A DNA stretch of 64,000 nt, taken from the NCBI GenBank assembly GCA_029246415.1, contig JAQWNF010000009.1:1-64000 (forward strand), in the 5' to 3' direction. This DNA comes from Glaciecola sp. Its GTDB lineage: Bacteria > Pseudomonadota > Gammaproteobacteria > Enterobacterales > Alteromonadaceae. This document shows positions 43,790 through 53,358 of the stretch, piece after piece. The notes beneath the pieces are model-generated. The model worked only from the letters and a program-made list of their open reading frames with translations, did not search any database and had not been told where the DNA came from. The position numbers were made by a program, and so were the translations under genes. How positions within the stretch are numbered: the first letter of the stretch is position 1; every line of letters begins with the position of its first letter.

Positions 43790-45049
43790 ATGACTTTTTG
43801 TATTACCACAGCTGCACAGCAAGCGAAAAAAGCAGCCCTGATTACCGCTACTTTATCTGCGGAACAAAAGAATACAGTATTACGCGATATAGCAACGGCG
43901 TTACGTACTCATACTACACAAATTATGGCTGCCAATGCCCAAGATTTAGCGCATGCTCAAGCCGAAAACATGGATGCTGCGATGCAAGATCGTTTGATGC
44001 TAGATGTTGCACGTATTGAAGCGATTGCGGTGGCGGTAGAGCAAATTGCCGCTCAGCCTGAAGTAGTAGGTGCGATCAGTGAATTGCAAACGATGCCAAG
44101 TGGCATACAAGTCGGTCAAATGCGCATTCCGCTAGGTGTGATTGGTATGATTTACGAATCTCGACCGAATGTGACCATTGATGCTGCTGCGTTGTGTTTT
44201 AAAGCGGGTAATGCGGTGATATTGCGTGGTGGTAAAGAAGCCTTACATTCGAACATGGCATTAGCACAATGTCTGCATGAAGTGTTCGATGCTCACGGTA
44301 TTGACCGTGCTGCTGTGACAGTGATCCCCGATCCGGATCGTGCGATCATGAACACAATGCTAACGTTACATGAATCTATTGATTTAATCATTCCTCGCGG
44401 CGGAGAAGGCTTGATCCGTTTTGTCTCTGCTAATAGCCAGATACCGGTGATCCAACACTTTAAAGGGGTGTGTCATCTATACATCGATGAATTTGCCGAT
44501 GCAGACAAAGCCTTAGCTATTTTGGAAAATGGTAAAACTCAGCGCACGAGCGTGTGTAATTCATTAGAAACCGTATTGATTCACCAATCCGTTGCTGCCG
44601 AATTGTTACCGCGCATTGCAGCAATGTTTGCACAACATCATGTCAAAATACATGCGTGTGCGCAAAGCTTACCGTACTTTGCAGATTTACCCGATACGCA
44701 ACTGGCCACCGAGGCCGATTGGGCAGCAGAATACTTAGCGATGGAAATTGCTGTGCGCGTTGTCGATGATTTTGCTGCTGGTATTGCGCATATTCAAGCT
44801 TATAACTCAGGACATACCGAAGTTATCGTTTCTGAAGATAAGTCACGCCAACAAGCGTTCTTACAACAAATTAACTCTGCGGTTGTGATGATCAACGCTT
44901 CATCGCGTTTTTCTGATGGGGGTGAGTTGGGACTCGGTGCGGAGATTGGTATTTCAACCTCTAAGTTACATGCTTATGGGCCTATGGGCGCACAGTCGTT
45001 AACCACACAAAAATTTGTTGTGTTCGGTGACGGACATATTAGAACTTAA
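43790..45049 (+). CDS. proA: Glutamate-5-semialdehyde dehydrogenase
   Basis: A 419-aa second enzyme of proline synthesis, reducing glutamyl phosphate. Motifs: PLGVIGMIYESRPNVTIDA, LIIPRGGEGLIRFV, and the catalytic cysteine in NGKTQRTSVCNSLETVL. Length matches E. coli (417 aa). Its stop is one base before the ATG of the DMT transporter. Confidence 0.96.
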   Translation: MTFCITTAAQQAKKAALITATLSAEQKNTVLRDIATALRTHTTQIMAANAQDLAHAQAENMDAAMQDRLMLDVARIEAIAVAVEQIAAQPEVVGAISELQTMPSGIQVGQMRIPLGVIGMIYESRPNVTIDAAALCFKAGNAVILRGGKEALHSNMALAQCLHEVFDAHGIDRAAVTVIPDPDRAIMNTMLTLHESIDLIIPRGGEGLIRFVSANSQIPVIQHFKGVCHLYIDEFADADKALAILENGKTQRTSVCNSLETVLIHQSVAAELLPRIAAMFAQHHVKIHACAQSLPYFADLPDTQLATEADWAAEYLAMEIAVRVVDDFAAGIAHIQAYNSGHTEVIVSEDKSRQQAFLQQINSAVVMINASSRFSDGGELGLGAEIGISTSKLHAYGPMGAQSLTTQKFVVFGDGHIRT

Positions 45050-45050
45050 G

Positions 45051-45950
45051 ATGCCCAATGCTTTTTATTTTGTATTATGTACCCTTATTTGGGGAACGAC
45101 ATGGTTCGCGATTAATTTTCAACTGTATGTGATTAATCCGACTTATGCTGTTGGGATCCGATTTTTTATTGCTGCTGTCTGTTTAGGTATCATTGCGTCT
45201 ATTAAGCGCTATCCATTAAGCTTTTCTTGGCGCCATCATCGTTCATTTCTCGCTGGTGGCCTGTTTTTATATGCGCTCGATTACTCTTTCTTGTATGCCG
45301 CGCAGCAACATATCGTGAGTGCACTACTAGCGTTAATGAGTTCCAGTGTCATTTATTTTAATGTGATTTTGCGTCGAGTCTTGCTGGGCAAGCCTATTCG
45401 TTTTGATGTGGTAGTGGGGGCAACATTAGGATTTATTGGTATCGCTGCGATTTTTGTCCCTGAGCTCAAAGGCATGGAACAAAAAGGGTATGTGTTACTT
45501 GGGATCATGTTTGCACTAGGCTCATTTACGAGTGCTTCCGTCGGTAATATCGTATCGGAAAAAACACTCGAAATCGTGCCTGTGGTCAGTTTCAATTTTT
45601 ATACAATGTTGTATGGTAGTGGGTTAATCGGGCTCGGCTTACTCATCACCCAAACCCCATTAGTATTGCCAACCGCACCTTCGTTTTATATCGCACTGCT
45701 ATACTTAGCACTGTTTGGATCAGTCATTGCCTTTGGCTGTTATATGAAATTAGTACAACAAATGGGGTCAGATCGAGCAGCGTACGTGGTACTGATATAC
45801 CCCATTGTTGCGCTGATTGTCTCTACGATATTTGAAGATTATCAATGGTCGATGTTATCTGCGGTTGGGGTATTGTTGATTTTATTAGGTAATGCCTGTG
45901 CCATGGGAAAAATACCCTTGCAGCGCATTAGCCCGTCATTAAAAAAATAA
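45051..45950 (+). CDS. EamA/DMT-family transporter
   Basis: A 299-aa inner-membrane permease with ten helices in two EamA halves. CTLIWGTTWFAINFQLYVI opens the first and ALGSFTSASVGNIVSEK begins the second. The start at 45051 begins the first helix and directly follows the proA stop. An extended frame from 45015 lies inside proA and is rejected. Substrate unknown. Confidence 0.88.
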   Translation: MPNAFYFVLCTLIWGTTWFAINFQLYVINPTYAVGIRFFIAAVCLGIIASIKRYPLSFSWRHHRSFLAGGLFLYALDYSFLYAAQQHIVSALLALMSSSVIYFNVILRRVLLGKPIRFDVVVGATLGFIGIAAIFVPELKGMEQKGYVLLGIMFALGSFTSASVGNIVSEKTLEIVPVVSFNFYTMLYGSGLIGLGLLITQTPLVLPTAPSFYIALLYLALFGSVIAFGCYMKLVQQMGSDRAAYVVLIYPIVALIVSTIFEDYQWSMLSAVGVLLILLGNACAMGKIPLQRISPSLKK

Positions 45951-45961
45951 AGGAACCAAAC

Positions 45962-46540
45962 ATGCCAGAGATAAAGCGTTTACTGGATAACAATATTAAA
46001 TGGGCGGATGAGACGATGGCACGTGATCCATCATTTTTCAACACATTATCCGAGCAACAATCGCCAATTTATTTGTGGATTGGTTGTTCAGATTCGCGCG
46101 TTCCAGCTAATCAGATCGTAGATTTATTACCTGGTGATATTTTTGTGCATCGCAATGTGGCTAACTTGGTCGTGCATACTGATTTTAACTGCTTATCGGT
46201 CCTACAATATGCCGTAGACGTTTTAAAAGTAAAACATGTCATCGTATGTGGTCATTATGGTTGTGGTGGTATTGATGCTGCATTGACGGATGATTCATTG
46301 GGTTTGATTGATAACTGGCTTGGTCATATTAAAGATATTGCGGCATTTCATGATGATGAATTATCTGAATTAGTCGGTGAGAGCAAAGCGGCACGTTTAT
46401 GTGAGCTGAATGTGCTTACGCAAGCTGATAATGTTGCTAAAACCTCGATTGTCAAAGATGCGTTATCCCGAGGGCAAGATTTAAAAGTGCATAGTTGGAT
46501 CTATAGTTTACGCAATGGCAAAATCAAAGACCTAGCCTAA
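45962..46540 (+). CDS. can: Beta-class carbonic anhydrase
   Basis: A 192-aa enzyme interconverting CO2 and bicarbonate in the cytoplasm. Zinc ligands: the cysteine in WIGCSDSRVPANQIV, and H and C in VCGHYGCGGIDAAL; the aspartate-arginine pair DSR is intact. It is shorter than E. coli Can (220 aa) by the C-terminal tail. AAAGGA precedes the ATG; it follows the DMT gene by 11 bp. Confidence 0.95.
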   Translation: MPEIKRLLDNNIKWADETMARDPSFFNTLSEQQSPIYLWIGCSDSRVPANQIVDLLPGDIFVHRNVANLVVHTDFNCLSVLQYAVDVLKVKHVIVCGHYGCGGIDAALTDDSLGLIDNWLGHIKDIAAFHDDELSELVGESKAARLCELNVLTQADNVAKTSIVKDALSRGQDLKVHSWIYSLRNGKIKDLA

Positions 46541-46600
46541 GTGCTAACAATTGCGTATCCTTGTGCGGTCTCAATCACTCATTCACCCAAATAGAAAATT

Positions 46601-47848
46601 ATGACCACACCTACTGACGACTATACCGTCCATGCTAAACCGACCTTACCCATGCCAGAGTTTATTGCGTTGATGGCAATGTTGACCTCTTTGGTCGCTT
46701 TGTGCATAGATGCGATGCTACCAGCTTTATCTATCATTGGGACGGAGCTCAATAGTACAGGATCACAACAAAACCATTTCTTGGTCAGTATATTCTTTAT
46801 TGGTATGGCGTTTGGTCAGCTGTTTTTTGGTCCATTTGCTGATTCAAAAGGTCGTCGAGCAAGCATCTTATTAGGACTTGCTATTTTTAGTATTGGTACC
46901 TTGATTTGTATGTTGGCGACGACGATGGAAATGATGTTGTTTGGTCGACTTGTTCAGGCATTTGGTGTATCTGGTCCGCGTATCTCCGCGATGGCCATTA
47001 TCCGAGATATCTATGTTGGCGACCGTATGGCCAAAGTCATGTCGTTTATTATGATGGTGTTTGTGTTAGTGCCTATGTTAGCGCCGGTAATTGGGCAGTT
47101 GATCATGCAGATTGCCGGTTGGTGGTATATTTTAGTCAGCTTTTTAGTGATGGGAGCATTCACTGGGATCTGGTTTATGTTGCGTCAGCCTGAAACATTA
47201 ACCAAAGATGTACGACAGCCTTTCTCTTTTTCTCAGACCCGTGAGTCTGCGCAGTATATTGTTACCCATCGTCAAGTCATGGCGTATATAGTGTTGACGG
47301 GTTGTATCTTCGGTGCATTTCTGGCTTACATCAGCGCATCGCAAACTGTCTTTCAAGAAATATATAATATGGGTGAGTGGTTTCCGTATATCTTTGCTAC
47401 ATTGGCTTTTTCGATTGGGGTGGCTTCTTTTATTAATGCTCAATTAGTCGAACGGTTTGGGATGTTACGTTTGTGTCATATCGCATTACATGGCCATATT
47501 ATTACGTCCTTTGTTTTACTCATCACGACACTCCATTTTAACGGGTTACCGCCAGTAGGGTTATTGATTGCAGGCTTGTTTGTTGACTTCTTTTTTGTGG
47601 GTATCTTATTTGGCAATATGAACTCCCTGGCAATGCAACCTTTAGGGCAAGTGGCAGGTATAGGGGCGGCATTAATTGGTGCAATTAGCTCTGCCATCGC
47701 AGTGCCGATAGCACTCTTTATTGATAGTTACTTGAGTGCGACAATCACGCCAATTATTATAGGATTTAGCCTTTTTGGCGTAGTGAGTTTGATGTTGTTT
47801 CAATTTGCGGGTAAAACACCAAAAGCAGTTGCTACTTCTAAAATCTAA
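46601..47848 (+). CDS. MFS multidrug transporter (Bcr/CflA type)
   Basis: A 415-aa inner-membrane pump with 12 helices. It opens LMAMLTSLVALCIDAMLPALSIIG; motif A between helices 2 and 3 is GPFADSKGRRASI, and RLVQAFGVSGPRISAMAIIRD follows. The layout matches the Bcr/CflA drug resistance group. A terminator follows. Confidence 0.9.
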   Translation: MTTPTDDYTVHAKPTLPMPEFIALMAMLTSLVALCIDAMLPALSIIGTELNSTGSQQNHFLVSIFFIGMAFGQLFFGPFADSKGRRASILLGLAIFSIGTLICMLATTMEMMLFGRLVQAFGVSGPRISAMAIIRDIYVGDRMAKVMSFIMMVFVLVPMLAPVIGQLIMQIAGWWYILVSFLVMGAFTGIWFMLRQPETLTKDVRQPFSFSQTRESAQYIVTHRQVMAYIVLTGCIFGAFLAYISASQTVFQEIYNMGEWFPYIFATLAFSIGVASFINAQLVERFGMLRLCHIALHGHIITSFVLLITTLHFNGLPPVGLLIAGLFVDFFFVGILFGNMNSLAMQPLGQVAGIGAALIGAISSAIAVPIALFIDSYLSATITPIIIGFSLFGVVSLMLFQFAGKTPKAVATSKI

Positions 47849-47888
47849 TCCCTCCACGAACACAGCTGCTAACGCAAACACGCATAAA

Positions 47889-47912
47889 AAAAGCCACATA
47901 TAATGTGGCTTT
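47889..47912 (+). terminator. Terminator after the MFS gene
   Basis: AAAGCCACAT and ATGTGGCTTT form a strong stem around ATA, with an A run before it and a short T run after it, so it can work for either strand. Confidence 0.82.
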
Positions 47913-48007
47913 ATGTCTAACTAAAATGAATATTTGTGTGTATGATTTTATTGTTATTGAGCTAAGCTCTTTGTTATCTAAATACGCATCTATTTTGGGG
48001 GCGTAGA

Positions 48008-48349
48008 CTAAGAAACTTTGCCTAATTGTACGACAGGCTTAATTTGGTTGTTTTGAATGATTTCAATTTTACGTGGACTGCGATCGCCATTTTTAATTTT
48101 GTCATAACACGCATTTTGCACTTCCATTTGCTGACAAAACTTATAAAACGTCAAAAAATCTTTGCGATTAAAGTCGTCTCCATCACGCGTCATTTGTGAA
48201 TCAATATATAACTCACTGCCATTAATTGTCATTGAAGCGCATGATGTGTAGGGATCACCATAATTCTTAACTTTCAACGCACGAACCATTTTTACTTCAA
48301 AGATCCATTCTCCGATGCGAGTGTATCGTGAAATTTCATTTGTGTTCAT
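48008..48349 (-). CDS. Hypothetical protein, 113 aa
   Basis: A small soluble protein with no family I recognise. It has no signal peptide and a mixed composition, with several charged residues near the C-terminus. AAAGGAT is 8 nt before the ATG, which supports expression. A 15-bp-armed hairpin lies 61 bp upstream. It is isolated between two terminators on the minus strand. Function unknown. Confidence 0.65.
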   Translation of the reverse strand: MNTNEISRYTRIGEWIFEVKMVRALKVKNYGDPYTSCASMTINGSELYIDSQMTRDGDDFNRKDFLTFYKFCQQMEVQNACYDKIKNGDRSPRKIEIIQNNQIKPVVQLGKVS

Positions 48350-48409
48350 GTTGTAAATCCTTTAAATAAGTTGATTGAGTGAAATAGAGAAAGTACTGTT
48401 AAAAGCGTT

Positions 48410-48452
48410 AACCTGCTCTAAGCTGAGTTTTATTTGGAGCTTCAAGCAGGTT
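48410..48452. repeat. Long hairpin upstream of the 113-aa gene
   Basis: Arms AACCTGCTCTAAGCT (48410-48424) and AGCTTCAAGCAGGTT (48438-48452) pair in 13 of 15 positions around a 13-nt loop. On the minus strand it would fold in the leader of the 113-aa gene. No T run follows in either direction. Confidence 0.5.
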
Positions 48453-48815
48453 ACAAGGGTACTAGTACCACACTTTACTCAACTCAATATATACAATGCA
48501 CTTAGTGTGCCATGTGGTATTCTTAATGAAATCAATGGGTTAGTTTTTGAGTGATACCATTGGTGTTGCTAAATAGCGACATTGTTTGGGGCAGTGTGAT
48601 TTATTGGGGGCGCTTTTACATCACTTACCAAGAAACCATACGATTACCAGACTGAAATGTCGGCGTTCTCTTACAAAATGACGTGTTTGTGGGGGTGAGT
48701 TTCGAATATGTGATGTTGCAATATGGCAACACTCGGGTGGTTGTCTGCTTTCAAATCTTATCCGTCATGCATAAAAAGCGACTATAAAGTACAAGTATTA
48801 ACAGAAGGGCTAAAA

Positions 48816-48844
48816 CGAAAAAACCCGGCCAAATTGGCCGGGCA
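48816..48844 (-). terminator. ilvC rho-independent terminator
   Basis: On the minus strand CCCGGCC and GGCCGGG form a 7-bp GC stem around AATTT, followed by TTTTTTCGTTTT. It lies about 80 bp after the ilvC stop. Confidence 0.93.
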
Positions 48845-48920
48845 AAAGGGCTTTAAAGTAAAGCACCTAACGACAGAAGGTCATTATGTTGTGCCAGCGC
48901 ACAACATAATATAATCTGTT

Positions 48921-50405
48921 TTAGTTGGTTTCGATAATTGCTTTCATGTCGGTCATATAACCGCGAAGCTCATCACCAACCCACTCAACACCGTGTTCAC
49001 GGATAGCTTTGTTAACTTCAACCAAACGCATATTGTCTACCGCATTTGAGGTCTCAGTTAAACCACCACCAATGTATTCACCTGTCATATGAGGCATCAC
49101 ATGTTCTGCTAACAAAGGTACCGCAGCGTTAGCGAACAAGTAGTTTCCGTACTCAGCAGTATCAGAAATAACGACGTTCATTTCATATAAACGCTTACGT
49201 GCAATGGTATTTGAAATCAATGGTGTTTCGTGTAACGACTCGTAATAAGCTGATTCTGGTAAAATTCCAGCTTCAACCATCACGTCAAACGCCAGTTCAA
49301 CACCTGCTTTAATAGCAGCTACTAAAAGTATACCTTTATCGAAAAACTCTTGGTCGTCAATGGTACCTTCGTATACTGGTGCATTTTCAAAACCAGTTAA
49401 ACGGGTTTCTTCACGCCACTTTAATAAGTTCGCATCACCGTTGCTCCAATCCGCCATCATAGTTTTAGAGAATTCACCACTGATGATATCATCTTGATGT
49501 TTTTCAAATAATGGACGCAATAACTCAGTCAATTCAACAGATAAGTCATATGCTTTGATTTTTGCAGGGTTAGATAAACGATCCATCATGTTGGTGACAC
49601 CACCAATTTTTAATGCTTCTGTAATCGCTTCAAGGCCGTATTGGATAAATGCGCCGGCGTATGCTGGATCAGCACCATCTGCAACCATTTTATCATAGCA
49701 AAGAATAGCCATAGTCTGCTGCATACCACATAGGATAGTTTGTTCGCCCATTAGGTCAGACTTAACTTCAGCAACAAATGACGACTCAAGTACACCAGCG
49801 CGATCACCACCAGTTGCAGATGCTAATGCTTTAGCAATATCCCAACCTTGGCCCAGAGGATCGTTTTCTGGGTGAACAGCGATAAGTGTTGGCACACCAA
49901 AACCACGCTTATATTCTTCACGTACTTCTGTACCTGGGCACTTAGGTGCGCACATTACAACAGTAATGTCTTCGCGAATTTGTTGGCCTTCTTCAACGAT
50001 ATTAAAACCGTGAGAGTAAGATAATGTTGCGTTTTGCTTCATTAATGGCATGACTGCTTCAACCACTGATGCATGTTGCTTATCAGGGGTAAGGTTATAC
50101 ACGATATCAGCAGTAGGAATTAAGTCCTGGTAAGTGCCAACCGTAAAACCATTGTCTGATGCGCGTTGGAAAGACTCACGCTTCTCATCAATTGCCGCCT
50201 GGCGTAATGCATAAGATACGTCAAGACCTGAATCACGCATGTTTAGACCTTGGTTTAGGCCTTGCGCACCACAACCAACAATGACAATTTTCTTGCCTTT
50301 GAGGAAATCACAACCGGTTGCGAATTCACTTCTGTCCATAAAACGGCATTGACCTAGCTGATCAAGCTGTACGCGTAAAGGTAAGGTATTAAAATAATTT
50401 GCCAT
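48921..50405 (-). CDS. ilvC: Ketol-acid reductoisomerase, class II
   Basis: A 494-aa NADPH enzyme for isoleucine and valine synthesis. The N-terminal Rossmann fold contains [25 protein letters not shown]; the helical domain is duplicated as in the long E. coli form (491 aa). The start at 50405 (MANYFNTLP) aligns with E. coli and has AGAGAAG before it; a frame from 50426 adds seven residues without a site. It is divergent from ilvY, its expected activator, and ends at a strong terminator. Confidence 0.96.
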   Translation of the reverse strand: MANYFNTLPLRVQLDQLGQCRFMDRSEFATGCDFLKGKKIVIVGCGAQGLNQGLNMRDSGLDVSYALRQAAIDEKRESFQRASDNGFTVGTYQDLIPTADIVYNLTPDKQHASVVEAVMPLMKQNATLSYSHGFNIVEEGQQIREDITVVMCAPKCPGTEVREEYKRGFGVPTLIAVHPENDPLGQGWDIAKALASATGGDRAGVLESSFVAEVKSDLMGEQTILCGMQQTMAILCYDKMVADGADPAYAGAFIQYGLEAITEALKIGGVTNMMDRLSNPAKIKAYDLSVELTELLRPLFEKHQDDIISGEFSKTMMADWSNGDANLLKWREETRLTGFENAPVYEGTIDDQEFFDKGILLVAAIKAGVELAFDVMVEAGILPESAYYESLHETPLISNTIARKRLYEMNVVISDTAEYGNYLFANAAVPLLAEHVMPHMTGEYIGGGLTETSNAVDNMRLVEVNKAIREHGVEWVGDELRGYMTDMKAIIETN

Positions 50406-50562
50406 TGTCTTCTCTATAAGTTTCAAACTAATAAATGTTCGCTCAAAATCGCATACAAGCCAGTTGTCTCATTGTGTGCGAGTAATATTGGTAATCAGTG
50501 ACGATTGAGATTGAATATAATGCAAGATTAATATATTGAAAAATGATATATTTGCAAAACTG

Positions 50563-50581
50563 TATTGCGATATTCGCAATA
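50563..50581. promoter_or_regulatory. Likely IlvY operator in the ilvC-ilvY spacer
   Basis: TATTGCGA-TAT-TCGCAATA: perfect 8-bp arms with a 3-bp centre, containing the T-N11-A pattern of LysR sites. It lies between the divergent ilvC and ilvY genes, 29 bp before ilvY, where E. coli IlvY binds similar inverted repeats. Confidence 0.65.
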
Positions 50582-50609
50582 ACTAGGTTTTATAAGGTCT
50601 GAAGCTATT

Positions 50610-51464
50610 TTGGATATAAAAAGTTTGGCAATGTTTAATCATTTAGCGCAGTCGTTACATTTTGGGCAGACGGCACAAGCGATGTTTATTACGCCTTCAA
50701 CATTGAGTCGTTCCATTCAACGTTTAGAGCAATCGGTTGGTACACGTCTATTTGAACGGAATAATCGAGAAGTATCATTAACGCATAGTGGCCGCATGTT
50801 TTTGACGTTTAGCACTGAAACGCTCGCAAATTGGCAAGCACTACAGGCGGATTTAGCTCAACAAGAACAACAGCTTAGTGGTGAACTTAGCGTATATTGC
50901 TCGGTTACCGCTGCTCACTCTCATTTACCAGCAATGCTCAATAGCTATCGCGCCTTGCATCCTCAAGTCGATATTAAACTCGTAACGGGCGATCCTGCAC
51001 TGTCCATCAATAAAGTGATAGATGGGCAAACGGATGTCGCTATTTCTATTCAGACCCCGCAAATGCACTCTGATATTAAATTTAAAGCGATTGACACAGT
51101 ACCTCTGGTGTTAATTGTCCCTAAAAGTGCTGGGATAACTCACCTTAAACAGATCAAGTGGAGTCAACACCAGATCATTATGCCAGAAAGTGGGCCATCA
51201 AAACGTATCGTACATCATTGGTTTGCTGAGCATAACATTCGACCCAAAGTCTATGCTTCTGTTGGGGGGAATGAAGCCATTGTCAGTATGGTCGCACTGG
51301 GCTTTGGCATTGGTATTGTCCCAACGATAGTATTAAATAATTCAGCATTATTAAATCAAGTGAACGCGGTGACGATTGATGATATTGAGTCATATCAGAT
51401 CGGATTATGTTGTCTTAAAGCGAAACAACACGAGCCTAAAATCAATGCTATGTTTGATTTGTAA
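50610..51464 (+). CDS. ilvY: LysR-family regulator IlvY
   Basis: A 284-aa transcription activator of ilvC. The helix-turn-helix region is LHFGQTAQAMFITPSTLSRSIQRLEQSVG (residues about 16-44), and ERNNREVSLTHSGRMFL follows. The start is a TTG at 50610, giving MDIKSLAMF, which aligns with the E. coli N-terminus. GAAG lies 5 nt upstream. It is about a dozen residues shorter at the C-terminus than E. coli IlvY (297 aa). It converges on comM, 4 bp apart. Confidence 0.92.
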   Translation: MDIKSLAMFNHLAQSLHFGQTAQAMFITPSTLSRSIQRLEQSVGTRLFERNNREVSLTHSGRMFLTFSTETLANWQALQADLAQQEQQLSGELSVYCSVTAAHSHLPAMLNSYRALHPQVDIKLVTGDPALSINKVIDGQTDVAISIQTPQMHSDIKFKAIDTVPLVLIVPKSAGITHLKQIKWSQHQIIMPESGPSKRIVHHWFAEHNIRPKVYASVGGNEAIVSMVALGFGIGIVPTIVLNNSALLNQVNAVTIDDIESYQIGLCCLKAKQHEPKINAMFDL

Positions 51465-51468
51465 CAAC

Positions 51469-53004
51469 CTACAATAACTGCTCGTGACGGGCATAGTGAT
51501 GTACAAATCGATCAAACGCACGGTAACTTAATGCAGTTTGTACGTGCGCTAATTCGATAGCGGCAGACGCCTCTAAATCTGCTAGTGTACGCGATACTTT
51601 CAAGACGCGATGATAAACCCTTGCGGTTAAGCCTAGCTCTTCTATCGCACAGCCAAGAAACTCCGATGATAAGCTGTCGAGGTCACAAAACTCGTTGATC
51701 CTTTGTGGACATAAGTACGCGTTTAACACCCCTTGGCGTTGCAGTTGGATATGCTGAGCGTTACTAACCAGCGCTTTTAACTCGTTAGAGCGTGTTCGTG
51801 CTTCAGCAGATGCGCCGACTAGGTTGACCTGATTGAGGTTCACTTTTTGGACTTCGATTTGGATATCTATTCGATCTAACAAGGGGCCAGATACCTTTTG
51901 TAAATATCGCATGTTTTGATCGTAAGTACTGCGTCCATCATGAATATCCCCGGTAGGACTTGGATTCATCGCGGCGATGAGCTGAAAATTAGCGGGTAAC
52001 GTCATGTTATATTGTGCTTTTGCCAGCGTAATGGTTTTGGCCTCAAGAGGCTGTCGTAAGTGTTCTATAGCGTTTGCGGTAAATTCGGGTAGTTCATCTA
52101 AGAATAAAACGCCGTTGTGGGCCAATGAAATTTCACCAGGACTAAAGCGCACTCCACCACCAATGAGTGCAGGGATCGACGCACTATGATGAGGTTGTCG
52201 AAACGGACGTTGACGCCATAACGCATTAACATTGAGCCCTCCCACGCTATTTATGGATGCATTTTCTAGTGCTTGTTGTTGTGAAAGCGCCGGTAAAATC
52301 GTCGCTATCCGTTGCGCAAGCATGGTTTTTCCCGATCCAGGAGGACCATACATTAGTAGATTATGTCCTCCGGCTGCGGCAACTAAGCAAGCTTTTTTCG
52401 CTTGTGTTTGACCCATAACATCAGCAAAGTCAATGCCTTGAAAAGGATCTTCTGCGGGGTGAGGAATATGTGTAATGGAGGCTAATGTTTGAGCGTTGTT
52501 GAGGTGCGCAACTACCTCCCGTAAATGCAAGGCACTCAATGCGTTAATATGGGGTAGTACACTGAGTTCGTTGCGGTTGGCTTGACTGGAAACCAGTGTT
52601 TTATCCGCGGGCAGGGCAAGACCTGCGACTAATATTCCTTCGACATGCCGAAGTTCACCAGATAACGCAAGTTCACCTAAAAACTCATAACGATGTAAAT
52701 ACTCCTGATTGATTTGTCCACTGGCACTGAGCACACCGACTGCAATTGCTAAATCAAAGCGCGAGCCATGCTTGGGTAAATCTGCAGGAGATAAGTTAAT
52801 CGTGATCCGTTGAGCGGGAAAGGTAAAACCAGAGTTAATGATAGCACTACGCACTCTCTCTCGTGCCTCTGAGATACTGCGATGGGGTAAACCCACAAGG
52901 TTAAATGCCGGTAACCCAGCAGAAATATGTACTTCGATAGTAATTAATGGCGCTTCTATTCCAAATGCACTACGGGCAAAAACAACGGCAAGTGACATGT
53001 TCAA
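51469..53004 (-). CDS. comM: ComM/YifB Mg-chelatase-like AAA+ ATPase
   Basis: A 511-aa hexameric helicase that aids branch migration in natural transformation. The N-terminal domain (ARSAFGIEAPLITIEVHISAGLPAFNLVGLP) is the YifB type. Walker A is LMYGPPGSGKTMLAQRIATI and Walker B VLFLDELPEF; RQPLEAKTITLAKAQYNMTLPANF and MNPSPTG follow. The C-terminal domain ends YARHEQLL. Minus strand, divergent from ilvE. Confidence 0.95.
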   Translation of the reverse strand: MNMSLAVVFARSAFGIEAPLITIEVHISAGLPAFNLVGLPHRSISEARERVRSAIINSGFTFPAQRITINLSPADLPKHGSRFDLAIAVGVLSASGQINQEYLHRYEFLGELALSGELRHVEGILVAGLALPADKTLVSSQANRNELSVLPHINALSALHLREVVAHLNNAQTLASITHIPHPAEDPFQGIDFADVMGQTQAKKACLVAAAGGHNLLMYGPPGSGKTMLAQRIATILPALSQQQALENASINSVGGLNVNALWRQRPFRQPHHSASIPALIGGGVRFSPGEISLAHNGVLFLDELPEFTANAIEHLRQPLEAKTITLAKAQYNMTLPANFQLIAAMNPSPTGDIHDGRSTYDQNMRYLQKVSGPLLDRIDIQIEVQKVNLNQVNLVGASAEARTRSNELKALVSNAQHIQLQRQGVLNAYLCPQRINEFCDLDSLSSEFLGCAIEELGLTARVYHRVLKVSRTLADLEASAAIELAHVQTALSYRAFDRFVHHYARHEQLL

Positions 53005-53358
53005 TCCTCTTTCGATAACCTCAGTAATTACTAAGGATATAGAAAACCAGACAAAGGGTAGGACAGGATTTTATGCAAAAAGTGAAAACTAGACGAACGA
53101 TCAGTCTTGCATTTTATAAAAAAATCAGGCTTACTATGCATTCAGAGCGTTCGCTCTATCAGTGACCATATTTTAAGCAAAGTGAGTATATAAGTATCTC
53201 GCTAATGCTAACTTGCCAAACTAAAAATTACGTTGGTACTATCATCCTGCGCTATCAGAAAGTGTATTTAGGGTGTATTATCATTACGTTTAGATAATCC
53301 ACTTTGCACGCTATTTGACAAACAATTGCGCGTACTGTTTTACGATAAAGGAAAAACA
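53005..53358. other. Spacer between comM and ilvE
   Basis: 354 bp holding the control regions of comM and ilvE. A 30-codon frame at 53205-53297, MLTCQTKNYVGTIILRYQKV and then LGCIIITFR, is rich in isoleucine, valine and leucine, as in ilv leader peptides, but lacks a clear ribosome site and an attenuator hairpin. A TTGACA at 53315-53320 is too near the ilvE start to be useful. Confidence 0.5.

Larger units (their letters stand above)
48350..48920. other. Gene-free region between the 113-aa gene and ilvC
   Basis: 571 bp. It contains a long hairpin at 48410-48452, the perfect 12-bp palindrome GGTACTAGTACC at 48458-48469, and the ilvC terminator at 48816-48844. A 63-codon frame at 48723-48914 crosses that terminator and is not protein-like. 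The stretch 48480-48720 shows nothing I can name. Confidence 0.55.

Noticed and set aside
48410-48452. Integron attC-like site
   Set aside because: The terminal bases do not fit the RYYYAAC and GTTRRRY core pair, and no integrase or cassette array is present.
48723-48914. 63-codon open frame on the plus strand before ilvC
   Set aside because: It runs across the ilvC terminator stem and has no ribosome site or protein-like composition.
53315-53343. TTGACA plus TTTTAC as an ilvE promoter
   Set aside because: Transcription would start within the ribosome site, about 9 nt before the ATG, and the -10 is poor.
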